64,000 bases of DNA from Acidobacteriota bacterium (GTDB lineage Bacteria > Acidobacteriota > JAAYUB01), in assembly GCA_012517875.1 (NCBI GenBank), contig JAAYUB010000134.1:1-64000 (forward strand), written 5' to 3'. Positions 41,661 through 49,206 of the stretch are shown one piece after another. Below the pieces are notes generated by a model that was not told where the DNA came from, ran no database searches, and was given only the letters and a program-made list of their open reading frames with translations. The first letter of the stretch is position 1. Every line of letters starts with the position of its first letter. A program made the translations under genes and the position numbers.

Positions 41661-41959
41661 CTCCCGATTTCCAGACAGTCGAGATGATTGGCCCGCCGCC
41701 GGCGGGACGTGCTGTCGGTTGTATTAGAATGAATCGGTGAATCGGGCAGAGGGCTCCGCCGGGACGCTCTGCCCGATATTTTTCTCGCGCCTGCAAACCT
41801 GGACCCTGCAAATCTCGAATAATCGATAGCGCCGGCCTCCCGCCTGCGAGACGGGCGTTCAATACCATTCGCTCGAGCGGACGGCCCTGACGGACGGCCG
41901 CCCAGCGCACACGTTGGAGCAGCGGTTCGAATCCAGCAGAGCGACAGGAGGGTGACAGC
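41661..41959. other. Gene-free spacer between prolyl oligopeptidase and PQQ-propeller genes
   Basis: Holds a terminator (41741-41784), a GC-hairpin remnant near 41831 and nothing with coding character. A GGTTCGAATCC string near 41930 was examined and does not form a tRNA T-arm. Confidence 0.5.
41741..41784 (+). terminator. Rho-independent-like terminator
   Basis: An 11-bp perfect stem (ATCGGGCAGAG/CTCTGCCCGAT) with a 15-base loop is followed by ATTTTTC. It lies 186 bases past the prolyl oligopeptidase stop. Confidence 0.75.
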
Positions 41960-43075
41960 ATGAAGCTCGGTACCCGGTACATACCAGTCATCGTGGCTTT
42001 CTTCCTCGGAATTGGAGGATCTGCGGCTGTAGCCCAGATGGTGACTTACAACGGCGGCGTCACGCATACGGGCTACTACGACGAGCCGCCGCTGCATGAA
42101 CTGAAAGGGTTGAAATGGAAATACGACACCGGCGCCGACCTGGTCACGTCGCCGCTGCTGGCCTATGGCGGCTGTCTGTTTTTTGGGGATGGAGCCGGGT
42201 GGTTTCACGCCGTCGATATTCAATCAGGAAAAGAGAGGTGGCGATTCAATGCCGGCCAGACTGTCGCCGGCTGCCCCACCGTCTTCAACGACAAGGCCTA
42301 CTGGGGCTGCGGAGCGGGCATTCTCTACGTGCTGGATCCGCGTTCGGGCAAGGAACTCCGCCGATTTCAGACTGATGGTCGCCTCGAGAACCGAGATGGG
42401 GCGATTTGTTTCCCGCCGCTGGTTCATGACGGGATGGTTTTCTTTACCAGTCATGACCACAGTCTCTATGCGTTGGATGTCGACTCCCTCGAGATCAAGT
42501 TCAAGCTCCAGACCGAGAACTCCATGTGCTGCAGCCCTTCCCGGTGCGGCAATGTCATCTATCTGGCCAACGCGAGCGGATACGTCTCTGCGATTGACGT
42601 GAGCGCGCGTGCCGTGATCTGGCGATTCAAAGCCGCGAAGAATGTCTATCATGCGCCGGCCATAGCCGACGGGATTGCGTATTTCTGCAGCCAGGACCAC
42701 TTCGCCTACGCGGTGGACGCAACCACCGGCAAGGAGATATGGAGATTTGAGGCCGACGGCGTGATCAGCAAGGAGCCCGCGATTCACAACGGATGTGTGT
42801 ATTTCACCACCCTCTTCAGCCACCTCTACGCGCTGGACGCAAAGAGCGGCCGATTGATCTGGGACGTCCGGAAGGAGGGTAAAGCGTATTCCAAAGCGAT
42901 CGTCGCCGGCGATGTGGTCTACTGGGGCGGTGGCGATCATCATCTCTATGCGCTCAGCGCTTCGAGCGGCAAGATGCTGTGGCGGTTTGAGGCTGATGCG
43001 GCGGTCAATTACCCGAGTTGTCATGGCGGCATGGTGTTTTTTGGAAGCGGTGGCAGCGTCTATGCCCTGGAATAA
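41960..43075 (+). CDS. Secreted PQQ-like beta-propeller protein
   Basis: 371 residues with a signal peptide (about 1-26). The rest consists of about seven repeats of the PQQ enzyme repeat type, with motifs such as YALDxxSGKELW / AVDATTGKEIWRFEADG / YALSASSGKMLWRFEAD, giving a complete propeller. No quinoprotein catalytic residues are evident, so it may be a binding or scaffold protein, similar to BamB-like or extracellular propellers. AGGAGGGTGA precedes the ATG. Like the gene at 35.2-36.3 kb it is flanked on both sides by phased repeat arrays, and its codon use looks less GC-rich than the neighbouring prolyl oligopeptidase. Confidence 0.85.
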   Translation: MKLGTRYIPVIVAFFLGIGGSAAVAQMVTYNGGVTHTGYYDEPPLHELKGLKWKYDTGADLVTSPLLAYGGCLFFGDGAGWFHAVDIQSGKERWRFNAGQTVAGCPTVFNDKAYWGCGAGILYVLDPRSGKELRRFQTDGRLENRDGAICFPPLVHDGMVFFTSHDHSLYALDVDSLEIKFKLQTENSMCCSPSRCGNVIYLANASGYVSAIDVSARAVIWRFKAAKNVYHAPAIADGIAYFCSQDHFAYAVDATTGKEIWRFEADGVISKEPAIHNGCVYFTTLFSHLYALDAKSGRLIWDVRKEGKAYSKAIVAGDVVYWGGGDHHLYALSASSGKMLWRFEADAAVNYPSCHGGMVFFGSGGSVYALE

Positions 43076-43105
43076 TGGTCGTGACGGCGAGCCCCTGGCT
43101 ACCAA

Positions 43106-43224
43106 GAACAGTGAACGGTGAACAGTGAACGGTGAACAGTGAGGAAAATTGGTGAATCGGTGAGTCGGTGAATCGGTGAATCGGGAGACGTCAAACGTCA
43201 GACTTAAGACTTAAGACTTATGAC
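43106..43224. repeat. Compound heptamer/octamer-phased repeat array
   Basis: Five alternating heptamers (GAACAGT/GAACGGT) at 43106-43140 are followed by GAGGAAA, four octamers GGTGAATC/GGTGAGTC at 43151-43182, and five heptamers GTCAAAC, GTCAGAC, TTAAGAC twice and TTATGAC at 43190-43224. Three unit families, each found alone elsewhere in the window, are joined here. Confidence 0.88.
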
Positions 43225-44140
43225 ACTGATTTCCGCGTCGGGCGGCGCCGGCGGCCCGGCTGCGCAGTAACTGCGGCGTGTAGCCCGGGCCGAAAGGCCC
43301 GGGTGGGGCGGATCCCGTACGGCGTGGGCGAGCCGCGCCAGCGGCGACAGGAATGGATCGGGATCAGTGCCCGATGATTCACGCGTTGCTAATATGTTCG
43401 AACGGATTTGAAAGGGTCCAACCCATTCACCCGTCTCCGTCGCTCCCGCGGAGCGCTGATTGCTCCACCCCTCCGCCGACCCGGACCTGTGGGTCCGGGC
43501 TGCATGCCGCTGCCGGTTGCGACGCAACCGCCCTCCCCGTGTTTTCTCGCGCCCCTGCAGGGCGCGGGCCGGCTCGCGATGCGTCGCCCCCCCTGGGCCT
43601 GCGGCCCAGGCTATTGACCGCCGTCCCTCCGGGCCGGATGCGTGCGTTCCATGACGAAATGATCGGCAGACGTCCTGCCCCTCACGATCCGGCGAGGGGC
43701 CGGACGCCGAGGACCGGCGAGGCCGGTCCAATGTGGGTAGCCCCGAGTGAAACCTGGGGTGGGCTGGCGGCCGGCCGATTGAGGGCGATGACCCGCGAGG
43801 CGGGTCGAATGTGGATCCGGTCCGTCGGTGACGGGGGTACGACGGGCGCGGATGTCCGTCGCATGTTCGACCCGCGTTGCGGGTCGGACCCTTCCCCCAC
43901 CGACCCGGCACACCCCGGGCTCGCGCCCGGGGCTACCCATATCCGACCCGCCCTGCGGGTCGCTCCGGCTCACGCCGGAGCGGAACAGACCCCAGCTTTA
44001 ACCTGGCGATACATTCCAAATAACACTGCCACTGCCACCCCCATTCTGATCTCCCGCTATCCATGTTATCGCCGCCATGTTTTGGATGCTGCAGAGCGGG
44101 TTGACACGGATGGGTTCGGATGGTAAAGGACGATAACGAT
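43225..44140. repeat. Block of REP-like hairpins with conserved flanks
   Basis: No gene with coding character. At least ten hairpins with 6-8 bp stems and 3-5 base loops occur between 43281 and 43981. Type A (flank GTAGCCC, end GGGTGGG) is at 43281-43307 and 43738-43765 on the plus strand and 43911-43938 on the minus strand. Type B (GACCCGC-nnn-GCGGGTC-GAATGTGG) is at 43711-43736, 43790-43814 (plus) and 43861-43890, 43938-43963 (minus). Others are at 43441-43455, 43480-43499, 43514-43530, 43548-43566, 43592-43610 and 43962-43981. Compensatory base changes keep the stems paired. 43990-44140 is less structured. Confidence 0.8.
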
Positions 44141-44278
44141 ATGGCCATATCTGATTTCCGGAGCGCGATGCAATCACGTCTTGTGTTCTGTGCGGACGGG
44201 AAAGATCACACCAGCCGTGAGGCGTCCGATACGCTCGCTCCTGAAGGCAAACTGGCTGAGGACGAGCTAATGACGTGA
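44141..44278 (+). CDS. Possible 45-residue small protein
   Basis: ATG at 44141 preceded by AAAGGA ten bases upstream; the frame runs 45 codons to a TGA 12 bases before the next gene. The product is soluble and acidic at its C-terminus (KLAEDELMT). No family is recognised and codon bias is weak, so this may be chance. Confidence 0.25.
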   Translation: MAISDFRSAMQSRLVFCADGKDHTSREASDTLAPEGKLAEDELMT

Positions 44279-44290
44279 CGGAGACATGAC

Positions 44291-44821
44291 ATGCGCAAGG
44301 AGTACGGAAAAGCGCTCCGGCAGTATTTCTCAAAGCAGATGAAGGAGCGACTGCCGGAGTTCAAAGAGGAAAAGGTGCAGTCCGTGTACCTGTGGCCCGG
44401 GCAGCGGGCGTTCAGCCGGCCGCTCTCCGGCTCGCTGAAGTGCTGGATCGTGCTCAGCCCCAGTCCCAAGGACTTCGACGAGTTCACCGTCCTGATCGGA
44501 TGGTCGACGCTGGGGCGGTACCCGGAGCTCTCGGTGATCCCTTCTCCCCAATCGCCGTCGCCGGACCGGGTGGAATTCAGCCAGCCGGAGTACCTCACGC
44601 GACTCCCGCAGCTCTGGACCCGGCAGGACGAATGGTGGGTCATCCAGGAGTTCGAGCCGGCGCTCACCGTGGAGCAGATGACGGCCCGGATGGCGCCCAT
44701 CCCGGCGCCGGCGGCCGAGGAGAAAGTGATCCCCCGCGTGCAGGAGTCCATCGACAAGGTGATTGAATACGGCCTCCCCTATCTGTCCGAGTTCGTGCGG
44801 TCGAGGGGCGAGGGCGGCTGA
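44291..44821 (+). CDS. Unidentified 176-residue protein
   Basis: Soluble protein, no signal peptide. The N-terminus is basic and helical (MRKEYGKALRQYFSKQMKERLPEFKEEK), the middle is beta-rich with aromatic residues (VYLWPGQRAFSRPLSGSLKCWIVLSPSP), and the C-terminus is helical (VIPRVQESIDKVIEYGLPYLSEF). The general outline resembles small immunity- or DUF4304-like proteins, but I cannot assign a family. It is followed by other short unknown genes on the same strand, after a hairpin-rich stretch. Confidence 0.7.
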   Translation: MRKEYGKALRQYFSKQMKERLPEFKEEKVQSVYLWPGQRAFSRPLSGSLKCWIVLSPSPKDFDEFTVLIGWSTLGRYPELSVIPSPQSPSPDRVEFSQPEYLTRLPQLWTRQDEWWVIQEFEPALTVEQMTARMAPIPAPAAEEKVIPRVQESIDKVIEYGLPYLSEFVRSRGEGG

Positions 44822-44985
44822 GCGGGCGTTCCCGGCGGACGCGCGCCGCGCACCCCGCTGCTGAGGCGAAGTGCTGACGTCACACATATACACGACTGAC
44901 AATGTGCGGTACCGAATGTCCATTCGGCTACGAGCCGGTGTCGCCGTTGCGAGCGGTTGTTAGCCGGCTAGTTCAGAAGGTCACC

Positions 44986-45149
44986 ATGCCAAGTTTCCGG
45001 TTGAACGCGTCTCGGTTCATTGTCGGCATGATGCTGATCGTTTTTGCATTCTGATTTTTCTATTCGTCAAGGGGGACTACTCGACCCCCGGGGCGATTGG
45101 GATCGGCATCATCGGCCTGGTAAGCATTGCGATCTCGAGAAGAAAGTAA
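44986..45149 (+). pseudogene. Frameshifted small two-helix membrane protein
   Basis: From the ATG at 44986 (AAGG upstream) frame 1 encodes a basic start and a hydrophobic helix (RFIVGMMLIVFAF) and stops at 45052. The -1 frame, entered at the T5 run 45041-45045, continues as IFLFVKGDYSTPGAIGIGI and a second hydrophobic helix to RRK and a TAA at 45147. Restoring one T gives an uninterrupted 54-residue two-helix protein. It is either a real inactivation or a homopolymer sequencing error. Confidence 0.65.
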
Positions 45150-45309
45150 ATGCTCAACCCAGGCCATTTCACCGGCGGCTGCCGCCGACATGCGGATCGC
45201 GGCATCAATGGTTGCCGGCTTTCACCGGACGTCGCTTCGGCATATGCCGAGCGCGTCGGTTCGCCCGCCCGCGGCTGAGCTGCTGGTTGTCGGGCAAAGG
45301 AGGAAGCGC

Positions 45310-45981
45310 ATGACACCGCAAACCCTTGCGGCCCTGGTGGATGCGTTGGTGGCGCTGACACCGGGCAGCCCGGAGGCGGAGCCCATCCAGCACGCCATCG
45401 AGAGCCGGCTGATGGACGCGCTGCGAAACGGCAGGCGTCCGGCAGGTGAGGGGCTGGTGGAGTCGCTCGCCGCGCACGGCTACACGGTCCAGCGGCTCGA
45501 CGCGCTCCCCTGCATGTGGCGGGTGGCGCTCCCCTCGCCGCGGGTGCTGGAGATCTGGTTCACGGGGGGCGAGGCGCCGGTGGTGGCCGCGGTGTCCTAC
45601 CGGGTCGGCAAACCGTGGGGCAGCCCGGCGCAGCGACGGGCCGCCAAACTGCAGGCCGAGTTCTATCGGCGCTACGAGCGGCTGGCGCCGGACGGCGGCG
45701 AGCTGGCGACGGACGACCGTCTGGTTCAGCTCGTGGGCGAGCTCGAGGCCGACGTGAACAACGGCGGCTTTGGCCAGTATCTCGGCAACAAGGGCGCGGC
45801 ACGTGCCCGGGAAGCTCTCGCGTGCCTGTTCGCCATCGGTGCCGGGCAAACGGCCGGGTGGCTGCAAGCAGCGCTTGAAGGCAGCGGCGCGGAGGACCTG
45901 TCGCGCCTCGACCAGGAGTTTTACGAGGGGGCGGAGGACCTGGCAGCGTTGGCCATGGCGTACATCAAACGCAGAACGTGA
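45310..45981 (+). CDS. DUF4375/DMP19-like protein
   Basis: 223 residues, soluble. The C-terminal half contains ELEADVNNGGFGQYLGNKGAARAREALACLFAIGA, matching the DMP19-like (DUF4375) pattern of E..vNNGGF.QY.....; the N-terminal half is helical with a central beta sheet segment and is not recognised. AAAGGAGG lies just before the ATG at 45310; longer frames upstream are not supported. Genes of this type are common in bacterial accessory regions; the molecular role is unknown. Confidence 0.75.
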   Translation: MTPQTLAALVDALVALTPGSPEAEPIQHAIESRLMDALRNGRRPAGEGLVESLAAHGYTVQRLDALPCMWRVALPSPRVLEIWFTGGEAPVVAAVSYRVGKPWGSPAQRRAAKLQAEFYRRYERLAPDGGELATDDRLVQLVGELEADVNNGGFGQYLGNKGAARAREALACLFAIGAGQTAGWLQAALEGSGAEDLSRLDQEFYEGAEDLAALAMAYIKRRT

Positions 45982-46307
45982 CGGCGCCCTGGACGAATCA
46001 GCTTCCTTCCGGAAGGGAGCGATAGAGGTCAACCGCAGAAGCGGGAGGCGGAGGACGCAATGGCGTCTGGCGATCCCCCGCTCAACAGCGGCGCGTTCCA
46101 TCCGGCGGCCAACCGGCTCCATCCGCTCCTCCGTCCTGCCTGGCGTGTGGCCGGCCACCCCTGAACGCGGCACGCGCACACGGCCGTCACCGGCCGAAAT
46201 CCGGTTGCTTTTCCGTCTGCAGATGTCCCAAAATGAGATCCAAGCAAGAACGGAACGTGCAGAATGGCGGCGCCGCAGAAAAGTCCAGCGGGGCACGGGA
46301 GTGAACG
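45982..46307. other. Gene-free leader of the B12-sensor/exporter operon
   Basis: No open frame of coding character. A weak TTGCTT-18-CAAAAT element at 46205-46234, about 70 bases before the operon's first ATG, is the best promoter candidate. No cobalamin riboswitch motif was recognised. Confidence 0.4.
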
Positions 46308-47363
46308 ATGAGTGACGAATGGTCCGATTCGGCGGCTCCTGTTTTTGACTCCGAGTATGCGTCGATTCTGGCGGTTGTGGACCAGCGCATTCACCTGGAA
46401 TGGCGTGCCCACCCGGAACAGCATCTGGATGCAGCCGGCGGGCATCTGATCGAAGCGGCCCGTCATCTGGGCCGATTGCTCCGGGTCATCTATCGCCACC
46501 GACTGCTGGACGCTCTCCGCGACGAGTTCATGTGGTATGTCCATCTGTTCGCCGCTCACGGTTGGGGGCACGATGCGTTATCCTTGGTTCTTGACAGCTG
46601 GATCGTCGGCATTCAAGGGCTGATTCCGACGCCGGAGTGCAACCAACTGGCCGCACCGCTGCAAGCCCTCCGGGACGACTTGTCCCACCTGTTCGCGACG
46701 GCCGAGGCCGGGGACGGGACCGGCCGGCCGGCCTTCGACCCGCGGCTGATGGACGATCTGTTGCGGGGCGACGTCCAACACGCGCAGCAGCGCCTCCTGT
46801 CGAGCACAGCATCCGTCGCGACGCCGGACCGCTGGATCGTGGACATGCTGCTCCCGGCCATGGCCGAGGTTGGCAGTCGGTGGGAGCGACACCAGATTGA
46901 AATTTACGAGGAACACCTCGCCTCCCAGGCGATCAAAAGCCTCCTGATCCGGCTGCCGGCGCTGCCGGCCGCTGCCGCGCCACTGATCGGACGGACGGCG
47001 CTGGTCACGTGCGCCCCCGGCGACGAACACGACCTGATCCCGATGGCCATGAGCGCGTATCTCGAGACGAAAGGCTGGCAGGTGAAAAACCTCGGCGGCA
47101 GCCTGCCGGTCGGGCAGATTGTCGCCGCCGCGACAGCCCTGGAACCGGACGTGCTGTTCATCACCCTGACGATGCTGTTTCTGATCGATGAGCTGCTCGC
47201 GGTTCTGGATGGATTGCGCCGGGACTACCCGGACGGCAAGGTGATCGTGGGAGGCCGCGGAACTGTGGCCGCACAGGCCTTGCTGGAAAGTCGCGGGGCC
47301 TTCGTGGCCCGGGATTTTGATCACGGACACCGCCTGGCTCTGCAGGTGAGCCATCATGCGTAG
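46308..47363 (+). CDS. CarH-type cobalamin-binding sensor with unknown N-terminal domain
   Basis: 351 residues. The C-terminal half is a B12-binding module: a four-helix cap (about 150-220) with W192-x9-E202-H203, the W-x9-EH signature of the CarH/LitR photoreceptor family, and a Rossmann-type cobalamin domain (about 228-345) with PGDEH, where H241 fits the lower axial cobalt ligand. The next conserved Gly of DxHxxG is replaced (H-D-L-I-P). Residues 1-140 are helical and lack the MerR-type DNA-binding domain of CarH. Its stop overlaps the permease start by 8 bases. Light or adenosylcobalamin sensing is inferred from motif identity; ligand and output are unproven. Confidence 0.85.
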   Translation: MSDEWSDSAAPVFDSEYASILAVVDQRIHLEWRAHPEQHLDAAGGHLIEAARHLGRLLRVIYRHRLLDALRDEFMWYVHLFAAHGWGHDALSLVLDSWIVGIQGLIPTPECNQLAAPLQALRDDLSHLFATAEAGDGTGRPAFDPRLMDDLLRGDVQHAQQRLLSSTASVATPDRWIVDMLLPAMAEVGSRWERHQIEIYEEHLASQAIKSLLIRLPALPAAAAPLIGRTALVTCAPGDEHDLIPMAMSAYLETKGWQVKNLGGSLPVGQIVAAATALEPDVLFITLTMLFLIDELLAVLDGLRRDYPDGKVIVGGRGTVAAQALLESRGAFVARDFDHGHRLALQVSHHA

Positions 47364-48477
47364 TCTGACCGCTCTGCGGATGGTCATCCACGATCGGTCG
47401 TCCACGGCGGGTTCGCTTCTCGGCGTGGTGGCCATCGTGTTTTTGGTCGGGCAGCAGCTGTCCATTCTGTTCGGGCTGTTGAATTACATGTCCGTTCTGG
47501 TGGATCACAGCGGCGCGGACGCATGGATCATGAGCCGGAACGCGCGCAATGCCGATGCCGGGTTTTTAATCTCGGATCGCTACATCGATCGGATCATCGG
47601 ATTGCCGGAAGTCGCCTGGGCCGAGCCGGTCCTGATCGGGAACGGGCTGTTCCGAACCACGGATGGTTCGTATGAGTCGGTTCGGGTGGTGGGCAGCCGC
47701 CGGCCGCGATTTGCAGGCGGGCCGTGGCGATTCGCCCAGTCGAATGAGGATGCGTTGCTGGACCTGGAATCCGTCACCGTGGACCGCCTGGATCTGGACA
47801 AGCTGGGCAATCCGGGTCTCGAGGAGATAACGGAAATCGGCGAACGCCGCGTCCGCGTGCGGGCGGTCACGGAGGGAGCCCGGGGCTTTCAGGGGACACT
47901 GGTCTTTGCCTCCATCGAGAAAGTCAGGGAAATCGCCCGCACGCCGGCGGGGATGGCCTCCGTCATTCTGGTGCGCTTCGTCGACGGTTCCAACGCTGCG
48001 GCCACACTGGCCAAGTTGCGGACGATCATGTCGTTCGCGAGCGTGTACAGCACCGCTGAACTCGCGCACCGGACCCGGCTGTATTATTTTACCAACACCG
48101 GTATCGGCGGCAGCTTCGGCTTCTCCACGGTGATCGCGGTCCTGATCGGCGTGGTGATCATTTCCCTGACCATGTACACCAGTGTGCTGGGCCGAACGCA
48201 GGATTTCGCGGTGATGCGCGCCATCGGCGGCCGCAAATGGGACATCGCCGTGGTGGTGTTCGTCGAGGCGCTCATCATCACCGGTGTCGGTCTGTTCGCC
48301 GGTTTCCTGATGCTGGCCGCTTTGCTCAACACCACCGGAAATTCCTCCATCCCCAGCTATCTGCCCGGTGTTGTGCCGCCCGTCCTGGCGGCGGGGACCT
48401 TGATCGTCAGCCTGCTGGGTTCCGCCATCGCTCTGCGCACGGCGCTCAAGGCCGATCCGGCGGCGGTATTCCACTGA
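47356..48477 (+). CDS. FtsX/MacB-like ABC transporter permease (DevC-type)
   Basis: 373 residues. One helix near the N-terminus (about 15-45) is followed by a periplasmic MacB-like domain (50-240) and three C-terminal helices (about 255-285, 300-325 and 340-365), the topology of FtsX/MacB family permeases. The VMRAIGGRKWDI-like segment before the second C-terminal helix is the coupling-helix area. The gene overlaps the B12-sensor gene by 8 bases and is followed 17 bases later by its ATPase, so a membrane complex is likely. Such systems usually export lipids, peptides or transmit signals. Confidence 0.88.
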   Translation: MRSLTALRMVIHDRSSTAGSLLGVVAIVFLVGQQLSILFGLLNYMSVLVDHSGADAWIMSRNARNADAGFLISDRYIDRIIGLPEVAWAEPVLIGNGLFRTTDGSYESVRVVGSRRPRFAGGPWRFAQSNEDALLDLESVTVDRLDLDKLGNPGLEEITEIGERRVRVRAVTEGARGFQGTLVFASIEKVREIARTPAGMASVILVRFVDGSNAAATLAKLRTIMSFASVYSTAELAHRTRLYYFTNTGIGGSFGFSTVIAVLIGVVIISLTMYTSVLGRTQDFAVMRAIGGRKWDIAVVVFVEALIITGVGLFAGFLMLAALLNTTGNSSIPSYLPGVVPPVLAAGTLIVSLLGSAIALRTALKADPAAVFH

Positions 48478-48493
48478 TGAACGGGGCAGTCTC

Positions 48494-49195
48494 ATGGTGA
48501 CGTTGCGATTGGAGGGGATCGCGAAGGATTTTTCGGACGGGCGTCAGATCCGCCGGGTGCTGTTCCCGACGGATTTGACGCTGTTGTCGGGGAAACTGAT
48601 GGTTGTCTCCGGCCCTTCGGGCAGCGGCAAAACCACGCTGCTTTCCATCATGGGGCTTGTGCTCCGACCGTCCGAAGGCCGGCTGTTTCTCAACGATCAA
48701 AACATCACGAGCCTGTCCGACAACCAGTCGGCGGATATCCGTTTGCGGAACTATGGTTTTGTGTTTCAGCAGCCGATGCTGATCGAAGGTCTCAGCGTGA
48801 TGGACAATATCTTGTTGGCCATGGCGGTGCAGGGTGGACGTCCGCCGGCAACCGCGCGGGCGAAGGCCCGCGGTCTCCTGAAGAACCTCGGTCTCGATGA
48901 CGTGGGCCATTTTCAACCGCGCTTGCTGTCCGGTGGAATGAAACAGCGGGCCTCCATCGCTCGGGCCCTGGTCAAGGACCCGGCTGTTCTGCTGTGCGAT
49001 GAACCGACATCGGCACTCGATGCCGAGAGCGGACAAGGGGTGATGGGCGTTCTCAAGCGCATCGCCATCGAGGAGCAGCGGATCGTCGCCGTGGTCTCGC
49101 ATGACGCCCGGGTGTTCCCCTACGCCGACCGCCTCATCAAAATCGAGAATGGCCGTGTGGTCTCAGATACGATGGAACATTATGTCAGACAATAG
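48494..49195 (+). CDS. ABC transporter ATPase (DevA/LolD type)
   Basis: 233 residues. Walker A GPSGSGKTT (about 36-44), signature LSGGMKQR (about 138-145), Walker B AVLLCDEPTSALD (about 158-170) and the switch His SHD (about 197) are all intact, as in LolD/MacB/DevA ATPases that energise FtsX-type permeases. Lies between permease and membrane fusion protein genes. GGGG upstream of the ATG is only a weak ribosome site. Confidence 0.93.
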   Translation: MVTLRLEGIAKDFSDGRQIRRVLFPTDLTLLSGKLMVVSGPSGSGKTTLLSIMGLVLRPSEGRLFLNDQNITSLSDNQSADIRLRNYGFVFQQPMLIEGLSVMDNILLAMAVQGGRPPATARAKARGLLKNLGLDDVGHFQPRLLSGGMKQRASIARALVKDPAVLLCDEPTSALDAESGQGVMGVLKRIAIEEQRIVAVVSHDARVFPYADRLIKIENGRVVSDTMEHYVRQ

Positions 49196-49206
49196 GATAT
49201 GACGCC

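Noticed and set aside
41925-41945. GGTTCGAATCC string suggesting a tRNA T-arm
   Set aside because: The five bases on each side do not pair and no acceptor, D or anticodon arm can be drawn.
43353-44126. Open frame of about 257 codons through the hairpin block
   Set aside because: Its codons derive from GC-rich palindromes in mixed orientation; no ribosome site and no coding periodicity.
45127-45309. N-terminal extension of the DUF4375 gene
   Set aside because: AAAGGAGG before the ATG at 45310 marks the start, and the extension overlaps the frameshifted small gene.
45982-46307. Cobalamin riboswitch upstream of the B12-binding sensor operon
   Set aside because: No B12-box-like core was recognised; a covariance-model search would be needed to exclude a divergent one.
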